A DNA stretch of 64,000 bases from Rhizomys pruinosus. Taxonomy: Eukaryota > Chordata > Mammalia > Rodentia > Spalacidae. The stretch lies in assembly GCA_009823505.1 (NCBI GenBank), contig VZQC01000373.1, positions 580,790 to 644,789 on the forward strand. The letters are read 5' to 3'. The notes under the pieces were generated by a model. It made no database searches. It worked only from the letters and a program-made list of their open reading frames with translations, and had not been told where the DNA came from. Each line of letters starts with the position of its first letter. Positions within the stretch are counted from its first letter, which is position 1. The position numbers and the translations under genes were made by a program. Below, one piece after another: positions 32,821 to 47,734 of this stretch.

Positions 32821-33165
32821 TTAATGTAGATTTTTTAATTGAATGTTTGTGCATTCATACAATAAGTCTTAATCATATTTAGACCCTCTCTCCTTCCTGT
32901 ACCTTTCCAATACCCCCCCTCACTGAATTTTCTGCATTCTACCATGTATGTCAAGGCTTATCCAGCCAAGCTTTGGTATCTTGGTGCAGTGCAAGTTCAT
33001 CCAGTGGAGTCTAGTCAGCCTATCTGGAGTCCCACCCTTAAAGAAGATCAACTCTCCCTCGCCCCACAGTAATCAATTACCAATAGCTCCTTGGCTAAGA
33101 TGGAACTTGTTACCCATTTCCAGAATCTTGAACGGTGGAAGTCACCTCATCACTGCCTAATTTTC
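32821..33165 (-). mobile_element. L1 3' UTR fragment
   Basis: Same motif series as 63130-63420: a tttttaattgaatgtttgtgc-like start, agttcatccagtggagtc, aagatcaactctccctc and cagtaatcaattacc. Minus orientation. Confidence 0.6.
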
Positions 33166-33954
33166 ACCTAGTAAGTATTTCCATGTCCTTCTAAACTACA
33201 ATAAGACAAATTTATGTTTATATGCCAAGAGATGCAACAGAGGGCCTTCTAGTGGCAGCGGGACAGAGACCTTGCAGTTTGGGGGGAAAGAGCAGAGGTT
33301 GGGAAAGGAGGTGGACACAGAAGAGCAGGAAACGTCATAGCTGAAGGTTCATGGCACCACAAATGCCTTGAGTTACTTTCTCTTGGTAGAGTATTCAAAG
33401 GATCTACTTGAAGCTGGAAACTACGAACCAGCAAGACTGCTGGTAAATAGCCTTCCTTGTTTTCTGGAAGGCGGCTGGAAAGCTCATGCAAAGGAATATG
33501 AGAACAATGATAAAACGCTACAGGGGCATGTGACAAAGCAAACACATCCAGGATTGAAGAATATGAAACCCAAGAGGGGAGATAAAAACAAATATTGTGT
33601 CAGAGAGACCTCCGGGTGTTTCTTTCGAAGCCCAGCAGTTCCTTCTTTGTCAAGTGATTTAAAGTTATTTGGCCAAGGATCCTGTGTTTCCTGCTTAGGG
33701 CAACTGTGCAGAGAACCCAGGAACCGCCTTCCTTCCTGACTTCAGAGGGGTTATCTCAAAGACTTCACCCTTTGTGATGCTGGTATCTACCTGTTTATTT
33801 TTGTTTGATTTTGCAATTTAACTAGTTTACTTTGAAATAAGCTTTAGGATAATGCCTTTAAGCCACAGGATTAGTTCATTGTTTTTTAATTACTCACTTA
33901 GAAAGAGCCCATAATTTTGGAGGCTGCCCAGTTCCTTGGCTCATCATGGGCTAC
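33166..33954. other. Intergenic with an unassigned 123-codon frame
   Basis: An ATG-started plus frame at 33368-33739 has no recognised domain, signal peptide or retrocopy hallmark. No transposon is recognised. Confidence 0.3.
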
Positions 33955-33969
33955 TATAATAGAATTACT

Positions 33970-34210
33970 GGGGCTGGAGAGATAGCCTAGCGGTTGAGAG
34001 CACCTACTGCTCTTGCAGAGGACCTGGGTTCGATCCCCAGCAACCACATGGCGGCTGAGAACTGTCTGTAACTCTGATTCCAGGAGAACTCCAGTTGCAG
34101 GGGAATCCGAGACCCTCTTCTGACCTCTGCACCATTGCACGACACAGGTGCACAAACCTACATGCAGACAGTACATTCATACACATACAAAAATAAATAA
34201 AAAATAATAA
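33970..34210 (+). repeat. Young B2 SINE with target duplication
   Basis: Full-length B2 flanked by TATAATAGAATTACT at 33955-33969 and 34211-34225. Confidence 0.95.
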
Positions 34211-34249
34211 TATAATAGAATTACTAAAGCTAGGTAATTGTCTTAACCT

Positions 34250-34455
34250 TTTTTATTTTGGGCAGCATCTCATGTAGCCCAGGCTAGACCTGAACTCATT
34301 ACACTGCTGAAGCCTTACCTTGAACTTCTAATCCTCCTGCCTTTACCACCATGTGCTGGGATTTCAGGTGTGTGCAATCATGTCCACTTATATGCTGTGC
34401 TGTGAACGGAACCCTGGGCCTTGTGCATACTACAAACTGAATCACACCCCTCTCC
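34250..34455 (-). repeat. B4 SINE
   Basis: Minus-strand B1-like part (tgtagcccaggctagacctg) plus ID-like part (ggaaccctgggccttgtgc). Confidence 0.6.
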
Positions 34456-34457
34456 TT

Positions 34458-34680
34458 AAGTGTCTTATTTTTACTTTATGTGTATGAGTGTGTTGCCTAC
34501 GTGTATGTAAGTGTACCAATGTTGTGTAGTGCCCAAGGAGTTCAAAACAGGGCACCTTATTCCCCTGGAACAGGAGTTATATGGATGGCTGTTAGCCGCA
34601 TGTGAGTGCTGGGATCTGAACCTCGGTCCTCTGAAAGAAAAGTCAGTGCTCTCAACTGATACGCCATCTGTCCAGCCCTA
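34458..34680 (-). repeat. B3 SINE
   Basis: Minus strand; tttatgtgtatgagtgtgttg ... atacgccatctgtccagccc. Confidence 0.8.
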
Positions 34681-34689
34681 TAGTGGAAT

Positions 34690-35975
34690 TTTTATTTTAA
34701 AATGCTTTACTAGTCCTGGGGAATTTCACGCAATGCATTTTGATCTCATTCACCCCTCCTCCTCATCCCCCCCCTCAAACCACCCATCTCACTACTCAGT
34801 CAGCTTCCTGTACTCTTGTTTTTTTTTAAAGTCCATTGAGTCCAGTTAGTGTTGCCCAAATATTCTTAGGTACAGGTCCATGCCCTGGAGCAGGGACAGC
34901 CTACCAGAATTCACACACTTAAAGAAAGCTGATTCTCCCTTTCCCAGCATCTATGAGTTGCCAACAGTGCCTCAGCCAGGGGTGGGACATGGCGCCCACC
35001 TCCTGCATCCAAGCTGCGATTTTTTTTCTGGCTTGAGATTGAGCCGATCTTGTGCATGCTGTCACCACCACTCTGAGTTCATATATGCAAATGTTCTTTT
35101 GTGCCCAGAAAACACTGTTTAATTGTAGTCATCTGCCACCTCTAGCTCTTAGAGTCTTTTCACTCCCTCTTCCTTGAAGATCCCTGAGCCTTGGGGGAAG
35201 GGGTGCGATTCAGAACTCCCATGTGGAGTTGAGCACTTGGCAGTCTCTCACTGTCTGCATGATGATCAGTTCTGAGTCTCTATGTTAATTGCTGTCTACT
35301 GACAAAAGGTTCTCTGAACAGGGTTGTAATCTGCAGTAATCTATGTGTATAGTGATTCATCATTAGGATCCACTTTAATATGAGGTCCATTTAGCAGAAT
35401 CATAGTAGTAAGTTCTCCCCTAGGCCCTACAGTCTGTCTACCCACAGGTTCTTGGCTCTAATGAAGGTACCAAATATGGGTTCCAACTTGTGGGCTGGTC
35501 TTAAATCCAAATCAAAAAGTGTTTGGTTACTCTAATAACATTCATGCCATCGTTGCACCAGTCGGTGTATCTGCAGCTTGTTGGGTTCACAGCTGGGGAT
35601 GACTGATGATTACTCTTCTCCTCCAGGTAGTTTTCGTGACTCCTTATAGTACTATGAATGCTAGCCAGTAGGAATGAAGCTCTGAAGTCGGTACCAGCTT
35701 CCAGATTATATGATTCAAGTATGTAGTATCTTCAGCAATAGGGTCTTACCATCAAATTCTGGGGGGTTACCAAGAGCAATGTCAATATCCATCAATGTTT
35801 GGCAATCTACAGGACCCTACTGGCCAATGATTCCAAAAGAGGTAACCTGTTCCTGGCTCTGGGCTTTCTATTTGCTGGACTCTGGTGTCCAGTACAGGCA
35901 TTGTCTTCCCATTGTAGGGGGATTTCACTTAAGCTCTTTTTATGTTTGTACATGTATATATTTTAGGCAGTTTCT
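34690..35975 (-). mobile_element. L1 3' UTR, long Lx-like piece
   Basis: Minus-strand 3' UTR motifs shared with 32821-33165, 41500-42000 and 63130-63620: cttaaagaaagctgattctcc, gcatgctgtcaccacc, accagtcggtgtatctgcag and the gattactcttctcctccagg block. Confidence 0.65.
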
Positions 35976-36074
35976 ACAACAGTGGGTCTCCATGTGACTT
36001 TTCCAAAAGGCCTTTTAGTGTTGGTTGTCTCTCCCCAAATTCCTTCCTTTCCCCTCCTCTCCCTTCCTGTTCCC

Positions 36075-37408
36075 TCCTCCATACAATGGAATATTATCCA
36101 GCTGTTTAGTAAAACAAAATTGTGCTGAAGACATGGCTCTGCTGTTAAGAGCACTGGCTTCTCTTGCAGAAGACCTGAGTTTGAATCCCAGCACCCACAT
36201 GGCACCCAACGAACATCTTCTTATGTCCTCTGCAGGCATTGTATGGCACAGGTGCACTTACATACAAGCAGGCATAACACCCATGCACATAAAATAAATA
36301 GACTTTTAGAAAGGAAAAAAGAAAAAGAATATTATGAAATTTACAGGTAAGTGGATATAACAGGAAACAATCATCCTAAGTGAAATAAACCAGACCCAGA
36401 AAGACAAACACCTTATATTCTCTCATAATTGGATGCTAACTTTGAATCTTTACATATGAATGTTTTATTTGAAAAATCCATAGAGGTCAGGAAACTATTA
36501 AGGAGCCCTGGGGGAGTGGTTCATAAGAGGGGAGATAGAATGCAGTGCTGTAAACGGGGAAGAGGGGTATAATAGAATAGAAAGGGATAAATGGTGTAGG
36601 GAATGAAAGGATAGAGTAGAGGAGGGAGTATCAGGAGGGATAACTAATACTAAAGGGTTTGTGAAAGAGTCATAGAAACATACTACTGTCAAAATATGTA
36701 CATATACAGTATAAAGAGAGACTTAATGGAGTCACCCTATAATGGGAGTATCTATGCCTCCTCCCAACAACACAGGCTAGCAAAAATAGAACCCAATGCC
36801 AGGACTGGACTTCCTCTCTTGGAGTTGTGGACAGAGGGCTCCCATAGAACCTCAAACAATACTGGCTATTGTCACCACTCTTGAATTATCTGTCAGAACT
36901 TAATGGTAAGACCCTGTTGCTGAAAGACACCACATATGTGAGCTGTAAATTAAATAAGGAAAAACCAAGCTGGTACTAATTTCAAAACTTCAATTGTACT
37001 GGCTAGCTTTCATAGTGCTGGTTGGTTCTGTGCACACTATTGAGAGAAAAAGAAAAGTAATCATCAATCTAACCTAGATGTGAACTCACTGAGCTACAAT
37101 TATGACTGGCCTGGCAAGATATACCCATTAGTGCAGTAGTGGCACTAATGCTATGGGAGTACCAACCACTTTCTGATAGGATTTAAGCCCCACTTAACAA
37201 GTTGTAGCTTCTACTTGGCACTGTTATTGGGGCCAAGAACTTGTGACAAAGCCTAGCAGAAAACTCTTAGAAATTGTAAACACTTTCATCAAATGGCAGG
37301 ATAAACATCAACATACAAAAAGAGTAGCTGTTTTATATAACCATAATGAACATGCTAAGAAAGACATGGGGGAAAATACTATTTACAATAGCTTTAAGAA
37401 ATACTTGG
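36075..37408 (+). mobile_element. L1 ORF2 3' end and 3' UTR
   Basis: Begins caatggaatattatccagc, continues past a B3 insertion with gtgaaataaaccagaccc (ORF2 C-terminus), then a 3' UTR with ccaggactggacttcctctc and ggggccaagaacttgtg. The part from about 36762 is repeated inverted up to 42020. Confidence 0.7.
36123..36305 (+). repeat. B3 SINE inside L1
   Basis: gaagacatggctctgctgt ... cccagcacccacatggcac ... aaaataaatag. Confidence 0.75.
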
Positions 37409-37640
37409 GGGGCTGGAGAGATGGCATAGTGGTTAAGAGCACCAACTGCTCATGCAGAGGACCCGGGGTTCAATCCCCAGACCCACATGGTGGCTGAGAA
37501 CGGTCTTTGACTCCAGTTCCAGGGGAATCTGATGCCCTCTTCTGATCTCCACAGCATTGCACAACACAGGTGCACAAACCTACATGCAGACAGTACATTC
37601 ATACGCATAAAAAAATAATAAATAAAAAAATTTTTAAAAA
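37409..37640 (+). repeat. B2 SINE with target duplication
   Basis: Flanked by aagaaatacttg on both sides. It also exists in the inverted arm at about 41130-41375. Confidence 0.9.
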
Positions 37641-38184
37641 GAAATACTTGTGGCAGAGGAGGTGGCAACATTGCAGACTCCCTACAAACTAGCTAGGGAA
37701 CACCTTGGGCCCCTCCCCCAGCTCCGGGCTAGGCTTCTCTCCCCCTGGATCCAGATACGGACTTTGTAACCAGCCCTGGAGAGCTGGTAGGTGGACCCTC
37801 CATGAGAGTGAGTGTATGAGGCTAACTTCTGCTCAGTACTGAGAGTATATAAATTACTCAAAAAACAAAGGACCAAGAAAGCAAATGACCCAATGAAAAG
37901 ATGGCCTAAAGATCTGAACAGAGACTTCTCAAGAGAGGAAGTAAAGATGGCCAAAAACCATCTTAAAAACTGTTCAACATAATTAGTAATTAAGGAAATG
38001 CACATTAAAAGCACTTTAAGATTTCATCTTACCCCAGTAAGACTGGCTATGAGCAAGAAAATAAATTATACCAAATTCTGGAGAAGGTGTGGAGAAAGGG
38101 GGAACACTCATTCGCTGCTGGTAGAATTGCAAACTCATGCAACCCCTATGGAAAGCAGTGTGAAGAACTCTTAAAAACTAAAAA
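37641..38184 (+). mobile_element. L1 ORF2 C-terminal fragment
   Basis: Includes aaaacaaaggaccaagaaag, aggaaatgcacattaaaagc and gtgtggagaaagggggaac, typical of the end of L1 ORF2. Confidence 0.7.
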
Positions 38185-38312
38185 TGTAGCACTCAGGAGG
38201 CAGAGGCAGGCAGATCTCTGTGAGTTCAAGGCCAGCCTGGTCTACAGAGTGAGCTCCAGGCCAGCTGGGACTTAAAGGGAGACCCTGTCTCAAAAATACA
38301 AAAAAAAAAAAA
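38185..38312 (+). repeat. B1 SINE at the end of arm L
   Basis: tagcactcaggaggcagagg ... gaccctgtctcaaaaatac plus A-run. The head is missing. Confidence 0.88.
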
Positions 38313-40465
38313 ATTTTTGTTTGGTTTGTGTTTTTGAGACACGGTCTTCCTGTAGACTCTGGCGTCCTAAGAACTCACCTGTAGACCAGGCTGGCTCAAC
38401 TCACAGAGATCCGCGCGCCTCTGCACTCCCAAGCAGATGCTGGATTAAAAGGCGTGCGGCCACCACCAGGTTTTTTTTCATTTATTTTTGTTTTATTTTA
38501 CGTTTATTTGCATGCGGTCTGTGCACCCGGTGTCCGTGAAATGCCGCAGAGGCAGAAGAGGTGTCGTGATCCCCCTGGAACCTGGAGTTCTCCTGGAATT
38601 GGAGTTTCAGACAGGTTCGCGGGCACCATGTGGTGCTGGGGATCAACCCGGGTCCTCTGTAAGAGCGGTCCGGCACTCTTAACCGCTTGGCCAAGTTATG
38701 ACCCCTCTTTTACATTATTTTTTTGGTTCTCAAACAACCTGTGTATTATATTTTAGAATCCTTAAAAAATAAATAAATAACAACAAAAAAAGCAGTGTTC
38801 ACATCACTATCATTAACGAAATGCAAATCAAAACCACTTTAAGATATCTTACTCCATATAAGACTGGCTAGGATCAAGGAAACAAATGATACCAAGTGCT
38901 AGAAGAGTTTTGGGGAAAGGGGAACACTCATCCACTGCTGGTGGGAATGTACTCGAACAGCCACTATGGAAGCAGTGTGGGGAACCCTTTGAAGACTTGG
39001 AATGAACTTGCCACCCGACCCAGCCATACACTCCTGGGCATGTACCCTCAAGACTCATTCCTCCACAGAGATACATGCCACGGCCATGTTTATTTCAGCT
39101 CTCTTCCAATACAAGGAGCTGGAACCAACCCAAATGCCCCTCAACTGATGAGTGGTTAGAGAAAATGTGGTTACATCTACACAATGGAGTTCTAGAGCAG
39201 TAAAGAAAGACGACATCATGAGCTTTGCAGGAAAATGGCTGGAGCTAGAGGACATCATGCTGAGTGAAGTAACACAGTCCCAGAAAAACAAACTATGAAT
39301 GATATCCCTCATCTGTGGATGCTAGTGCCAATTACCTAGTTGTAAGTATTTCTTGTGCAGGCCCCTTGAGCTTTTGTCCAAAGCAAGCTGGGAGTATGAC
39401 ATATGGAAACAACAACAACAATAAGAACAAACAACAAGAAAGGACTGCATCAAAGAACTGGACTGAAACTGAACTTCTGCTCAAAACAGTCAACTTCCAC
39501 AGGAGAATATGAGAAAGACTGAGAAAGATGAAAAGCATGTTTGGCAGAATGCATGAGGCTCTGGTGGGGTGGGGGATGGGGTCAACACGGGTCTAGATTG
39601 ATAAAAAAATATATAAATAAATATTAAAAAACCCCCACCACACTATGGCTCTACAATCATTTGAAATCAGGTAGTATGATACATCTAGCATTGTTCTTGC
39701 TCACGATTCCTTGAGTTCTTTGTGGCTTCTTGTGCTTCCATATGAGTTCTAAAGTTTATCCCCATTTCTGTGAAGAAAATCATTGGAACTTTGATTCAAT
39801 GATGATTACATTGAATCTGTAGGTCACTTTTGACAATTTTTAAAACTATGATTCTGCTGATCCATGAGCGTCGGAATCCTTCATATTTTCTAGTGTCTTC
39901 CTGAATTATTTTCTTCAGTATTTTAAAGTGTTCATTATAGAAATATTTCAGCTTTATTTATAAGCATTTCTTTTTTAATGTACTTAAAAAAGATTTATTC
40001 TTTCTCATAAATCTTTGAACTGAGCAAAATAGAGACATACTTCAAGCTATGTCTATAGCAGTATCAGTCAATGTAGCATTATCTTTACTGATCAATACCC
40101 ACTTTTACTTACATGTAAGGATTTGGTGCTGGGATCCACAAAGAGGGATACCATACTTCTTTTGTTTTTCTGAGACTGTATTACTTCAGTTAGCATAACA
40201 GCTTCTAGTTCCATTTATTTATCTGCAAAGTTCATGTCATCTTTCTTTACCACTGCATAGAACTCCATTTTGTAAATTTTTTTGTCTTTTTTATTTTCCA
40301 TTCATCCTTGTTGAGGGCATTGCTTGCTTCCAGCTCTTTGCCATTGTGAAAGGGAGCTGAATAACATGGCTGTGCATGTATCTCTGCTATATGATGAATC
40401 CTTTGGGTAGACACCCAGGGTGGTATGATTGGGTCAAATTGTAGGTCCATTTTTAAGTCTTTTTT
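38313..40465 (+). repeat. Block A, first copy (loop of palindrome 1)
   Basis: Order: B1 minus (38328-38470), B2 minus (38475-38705), L1 ORF2 end and 3' UTR plus (38706-39640), then L1 minus (39640-40465). The same series recurs in the same orientation at 51862-54053. Both copies carry different small indels, as expected of uncorrected long reads. Confidence 0.85.
38706..39640 (+). mobile_element. L1 ORF2 C-terminus and 3' end in block A
   Basis: Plus frames read NPLKTWNELATRPSHTLLGM, then FLHRDTCHG and NPNAPQLMSG, a hallmark of the L1 ORF2 terminus. A 3' UTR follows with the gtggggtgggggatgggg tract and an AT tail. Confidence 0.8.
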
Positions 40466-42020
40466 TTTTTTTTTTTTTTTTGTCTTTTTGAGACAGGGTC
40501 TCCCTTTAAGTCCAGCTGGCCTGGAGCTCACTCTGTAGACCAGGGCTGGCCTTGAACTCACAGAGGGTCTGCCTGCTCATGCCTCCTGAGTGCTACATTT
40601 TTAGTTTTAGAGTTTCACACTGCTTTCTCTAGGAGGTTGCATGAGTTTGCAATTCTACCAGCAGCGAATGAGTGTTCCCCCTTTCTCCACACTCTCCAGA
40701 ATTTGGTTATAATTTATTTTCTGGCTCATAGCCAGTCTTACTGGGGTAAGATTGAAATCTTAAAGTGCCTTTTAATGTGCATTTCCTTAATTACTATTAT
40801 GTTTGAACAGTTTTTAAGATGGTTTTTGGCCATCTTTACTTCCTCTCTTGAGAAGTCTCTGTTCAAGATCTTTAGGCCTCTTTTCATTGGGTCATTGCTT
40901 TCTTGGTCCTTTGTTTTTTGAGTAATTTTATACTCTCAGTACTGAGCAGAGTTAACTGCATACCTCACTCTCATGGAGGTCACCCTACCAGCTCTCCAGG
41001 GCTGGTTACAAAGTCCGTCATCTGGATCCCAGGGGGAGAGAAGCTAGCCGGAGCTGGGGGAGGGGCCCAAGGTGTTCCCTAGCTAGTTTGTAGGGAGTCT
41101 GCAATGTTGCCACCTCCTCTGCCACAAGTATTTCTTTTTTAAAATTTTTTTATTTATTACTTTTTTTATGCGTATGAATACTGTCTGCATGTTAGGTTTG
41201 TGCACCTGTGTTGTTGCAATGCTGGTGGAGATCAGAAAGGGCATCAGATTCCCCTGGAACTGGAGTCAAAGACCCGTTCTCAGCCACCATGTGGGTCTGG
41301 GGATTGAACCCGGTCCTCTGCATGAGCAGTTGGGCGTCTTAACCACTATGCCAATCTCCTCCAGCCCCCACAAGTATTTCTTAAAGCTATTGTAAATAGT
41401 ATTTTCCCCCATGTCTTTCGTAGCATGTTTTTTATGGTTTATAAAACAGCTACTTTTGTTATGTTGATGTTTATCCTGCCATTTGATGAAGTGTTTACAA
41501 TGTGCTAAGAGTTTTTTTCTGCTAGGCTTCTTGGTCACAGTTCTTGGCCCCAATAACGTGGCCAAGTAGAAGCTACAACTTGTTAAGTGGGGCTTGAAAA
41601 CCTATCAGAAAGTAGGTTGGTACTCCCATTGCATTAGTGCACTACTGCACTAATGGGTATACTTGCCAACCATTATAAGTGTAGCTCAGTGAGTTCACAT
41701 CTAGGTTAGATTGATGATTACTTTTCTGTTTTCTCCTCCATAGTGTGCACAGAACCAACCAGCACTATGAAAGCGAGCCATAATTTTGAAGATTCATGAA
41801 TCAGTATCAGCTTGGTTTTTCCTTATTTAATTTACAGCTACACATATGTGGTGTCTTCAGCAAAGGTCCTTACCATCTAAGTTGCATGACAGATAATTCA
41901 GAGCAGTGGTCAATGAGTCAGTATTGTTTGAGGTTCTATGGGAGCCCTACGTCCACAACTCCAAGAGAGGAAGTCCAGTCCTGGCATTGGGTTCTATTTT
42001 TGCTAGCCTGTGGTGTTGGG
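40466..42020 (-). repeat. Inverted-repeat arm L' (noisy copy of 36762-38312)
   Basis: Reverse complement of arm L, starting in the shared B1 and ending in gctagcctgtggtgttggg at the N. Differences are mainly single-base gains and losses. Confidence 0.85.
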
Positions 42021-42021
42021 N
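42021..42021. other. Assembly join (single N) between two inverted arms
   Basis: To its left is the inverted copy of arm L, to its right the inverted copy of M beginning at the reverse complement of about 63770. Confidence 0.9.
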
Positions 42022-43029
42022 TTTTATTGTTTAATTTTTTAATTTAATTTCTGACTGATAGATAAAATACCAAGTAATTGGATTGCTTTTTTGGTGGAAA
42101 ATGGGGTTTGAAATTTTAAAAAAAACATTTCTAAGGTAAAGAACTGGCCAGAGTGGGGATGTCCCTGATAAGATTTACATTAAATTATATAATTGTGGCA
42201 GAGAGGAACAGAGAAGATTGTCAGACCCCAGATTGTTACAGCGAACATGGAAATTATAGAGCTGCCAGCCTCTGAACTCAGCTAATGTGAAAAGTGAACA
42301 AAAAACCGGTAACAATGTGCAGCAGGCAAAAGACCCATTGCCCAACTCAGACAATCCCAGCAAAAATGGGGAAAAACTGGGCATCAATGTCTTTTTCCCC
42401 AACCCTAGCAATTTTTAGGGAGAGGTTGATGATTCTTTTAAGTTGTGGACTCTTAGGATAGTGAATGGATCAGCAATGAACTCGTAGCTAAGACACATGG
42501 GATGTCCCAGGATGTTTTGCTTACCCAGACCGGACTAAATTGAAGCATACCTGAAATCTGTGGGAGGGCTATGGAGTTTTGGGGTACAGTTTCTAAATTT
42601 AATTTGAGATGTTATATATGAAATGTACAAAAAACTCAATGTAAAACAATTTTTAAATGTTTAATTTGGTGGGGGGGGAAAAAACGACTTGTCAGCATTT
42701 TTTTTTATATTTCCCTTGTTCTTATCCCCTATTCCTATTTTATTTTTTTTTTATTATGTTGAGTTTCCTAAATTCATAGTATTTATTACCTAATCCTTTA
42801 TAAGAGAGTTCTTGGTTCTCAGTGCCTTAGGTGTGGTGGTTCCTCCGTCAGTATGGGTATCTGCGGTTGATATCGGACTTCTCCCAGTAGTGTCAGTGCT
42901 GTCCACATAGACAGAATATATCGCTAATCTTTCTCTGACTGCGCCAGGCCCAGCAGTCTCCCTAGGAACTCCCGAGCTGGCCCAGATTTGCCGAGCCCCG
43001 CACGGTGTGAATGAGACAGAAGCTGCGTC

Positions 43030-45765
<2,736 letters not shown>

Positions 45766-47480
45766 TCCTATTTCGTCAATGATGAGCTTAATACTGGCCT
45801 ATAAAATTGCTGTCAGAACAGTCCTTCCGCATGCTAAGTTCCACTGTAGTCCCTTACTTTTTCTCTATCAAATTCAGAGTATCAGGGTTTATGTTGAATT
45901 CCTTGATCCATTTGGAATGGTGAGAGGGATCTAATTTCATTCTTGTGACATGCAGCATCTAGGTTGACAACACCATTTTGTGAATATGCTTTCTTTATAC
46001 AGTGTGTATTTGTGGCTGTGAATTGTGTGAATTTAAATTTGGTCCTCAATTCTAGTCCACCAATTAATGTGTCTCTTTTTATGCCAATACCATGTCGTTT
46101 TATTACTATAGGCTTGTAGTATAATTTTAATTTAAGATAAAATCTTTCATCGTGTTTCTTTTTATTGTTCAGAATTATTTTGCTATCTTCTGTTTTGTGT
46201 TATGTGTGGTGATGTGTTGTGTTTCCATATGAAATTGAGGGTAGTTTTTTCAGCGTTTGTGAAGAATTGTGTTGGAATTTTAAATGTTATTAGGCATAAA
46301 TTTTGTAGATAGTTTTGGTAAGGATGCCTATTTTTTTCACAGATCTAATCCACATGATCTATGACATGGGAGGTTGTTTCATCCTTCTGATGTCTTTTTT
46401 GATTTCTTTCTTCACTGTCGCCAAACTTTTGGATACACAAGTCTTTCATGTTTTTGGTTGGATTTCTTTCAAGATATTGTTTTAAGGTTATTTGAATGGC
46501 ATTGTTTCCTTCATTTCTTTCTCAGATATTGTTGTTGGTTAGAAGAAGGCTATGATGTTGTTTCTGAGGTAATTTACATTTTGTTATTTTGCTGAGTGTG
46601 TTTATCAGCCCTAGAAGTTTTCTTGTAGAACTGAGGACGTTTTTAAAAAAATTATATTATTATATTTATTTTTATCTTTATTTTTTATGTTATGAATGGT
46701 TACTTGTCGTGCATGTAGGTTTGTGCACCACATGTCGTGCAAGCCATGGAGGTCCAGAAGAGGGGTGTCCAATTCCCCTGGACTGGAGTTAGAAGATGGT
46801 TTCTCAGCCACCATGTGGAAGTTGCTGGGATCGAACCCAGGTCCTCTGCAAGAGCAGTTTGGCGCCTTTTGGGGGGGGCTCTTAACCACTAGGCCATCTC
46901 TCCACCCTTGAGGGCGACTTTTATCTACCAGAAAAATATCATCTGCTGAAAAACATGTTTGGGCAGATGCGAGCCTCTGGTGGTGGGAGGTAGGGGGGGA
47001 AAACACGGGTCTAGATATTGACTGTAACTATCTGGTACAAGAAATATATATAAAAAAATAAATTAATTAAAAAAATTATCATTTGACTAGTATTTACTTT
47101 TTCCTTTTAAAAACAATCTCTTATCCTTCATTCTCTTTCACCGCTTAACTGTCTATTCTAGCTAAAACTTTAAGCACTCTATTGAACAGGAGTTGAGAGT
47201 GTGGATATGCCTAGTCTCATTCCTGATTCTACTCAAATGCTTTTGAGAGTTTTTTTTCTGTTGTACCATGGGTTGTTGTGTATTGGACCTTTGTTATTAC
47301 TATACTGAAATGTTCTTTTATATTAGGATCTCTCCATATTTTATCATAAGGAATGGTTTCTTTTTGCCAAATGCCTTTTCGCATCCTAAATGAAATAATC
47401 ATGGTGGTTCTCTTTTCTTAAATCTATTCATGTAATGGATTACTTTAACAATTATATAGTTAGAAAGTATCCCCAGCCGA
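45766..47480 (-). mobile_element. L1 ORF2 fragment, noisy inverted copy
   Basis: Reverse complement of 58270-59980, interrupted by a B2 at 46660-46910 and a short L1 3' end at about 46920-47045. Confidence 0.7.
46660..46910 (-). repeat. B2 SINE (counterpart of 58835-59081)
   Basis: Minus-strand B2 with indels. Confidence 0.8.
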
Positions 47481-47559
47481 AGCAATGGTTGTGGCAGTGC
47501 CTTTAAGAGGGCAGCTCTGAACTTCCACAGCCGCCTAACTCTAATGTACTGTCCTCCAG

Positions 47560-47715
47560 CACGGGAGGTGCTTTTTGGAACAGGGTCCCTGTACCCCAGC
47601 TGTCCTGGAACTCACTCGTAACCAGGCGGCCTCAAATCACAGAGAATTCCACCATGCCTCTACCCTCCAAGGCTTAGGATCAAAGGCTGTGCCACCACAC
47701 CGCCGTGCTAAGACC
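47560..47715 (-). repeat. B1 SINE (counterpart of 58053-58195)
   Basis: Minus-strand B1, indel-rich (ccctgtaccccagctgtcc ... gtgccaccacaccg). Confidence 0.8.
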
Positions 47716-47734
47716 GCATTTTTTTTTCCTCTTC

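Larger units (their letters stand above)
36762..38312 (+). repeat. Inverted-repeat arm L (clean copy)
   Basis: L1 3' UTR, a B2 (37410-37640), L1 ORF2 C-terminal sequence, and a B1 at 38185. Its reverse complement occupies 40466-42020, with the same SINEs at the same positions but many 1-2 base indels there. Confidence 0.85.

Noticed and set aside
33368..33739. 123-codon plus-strand frame
   Set aside because: No domain, no splice or retrocopy context, and a length not remarkable for chance in a 64-kb window.
38896..39159. Open frame with conserved-looking protein (NPLKTWNELATRPSHTLLGM)
   Set aside because: It is the C-terminus of L1 ORF2, repeated at 52465-52740, not a host gene.
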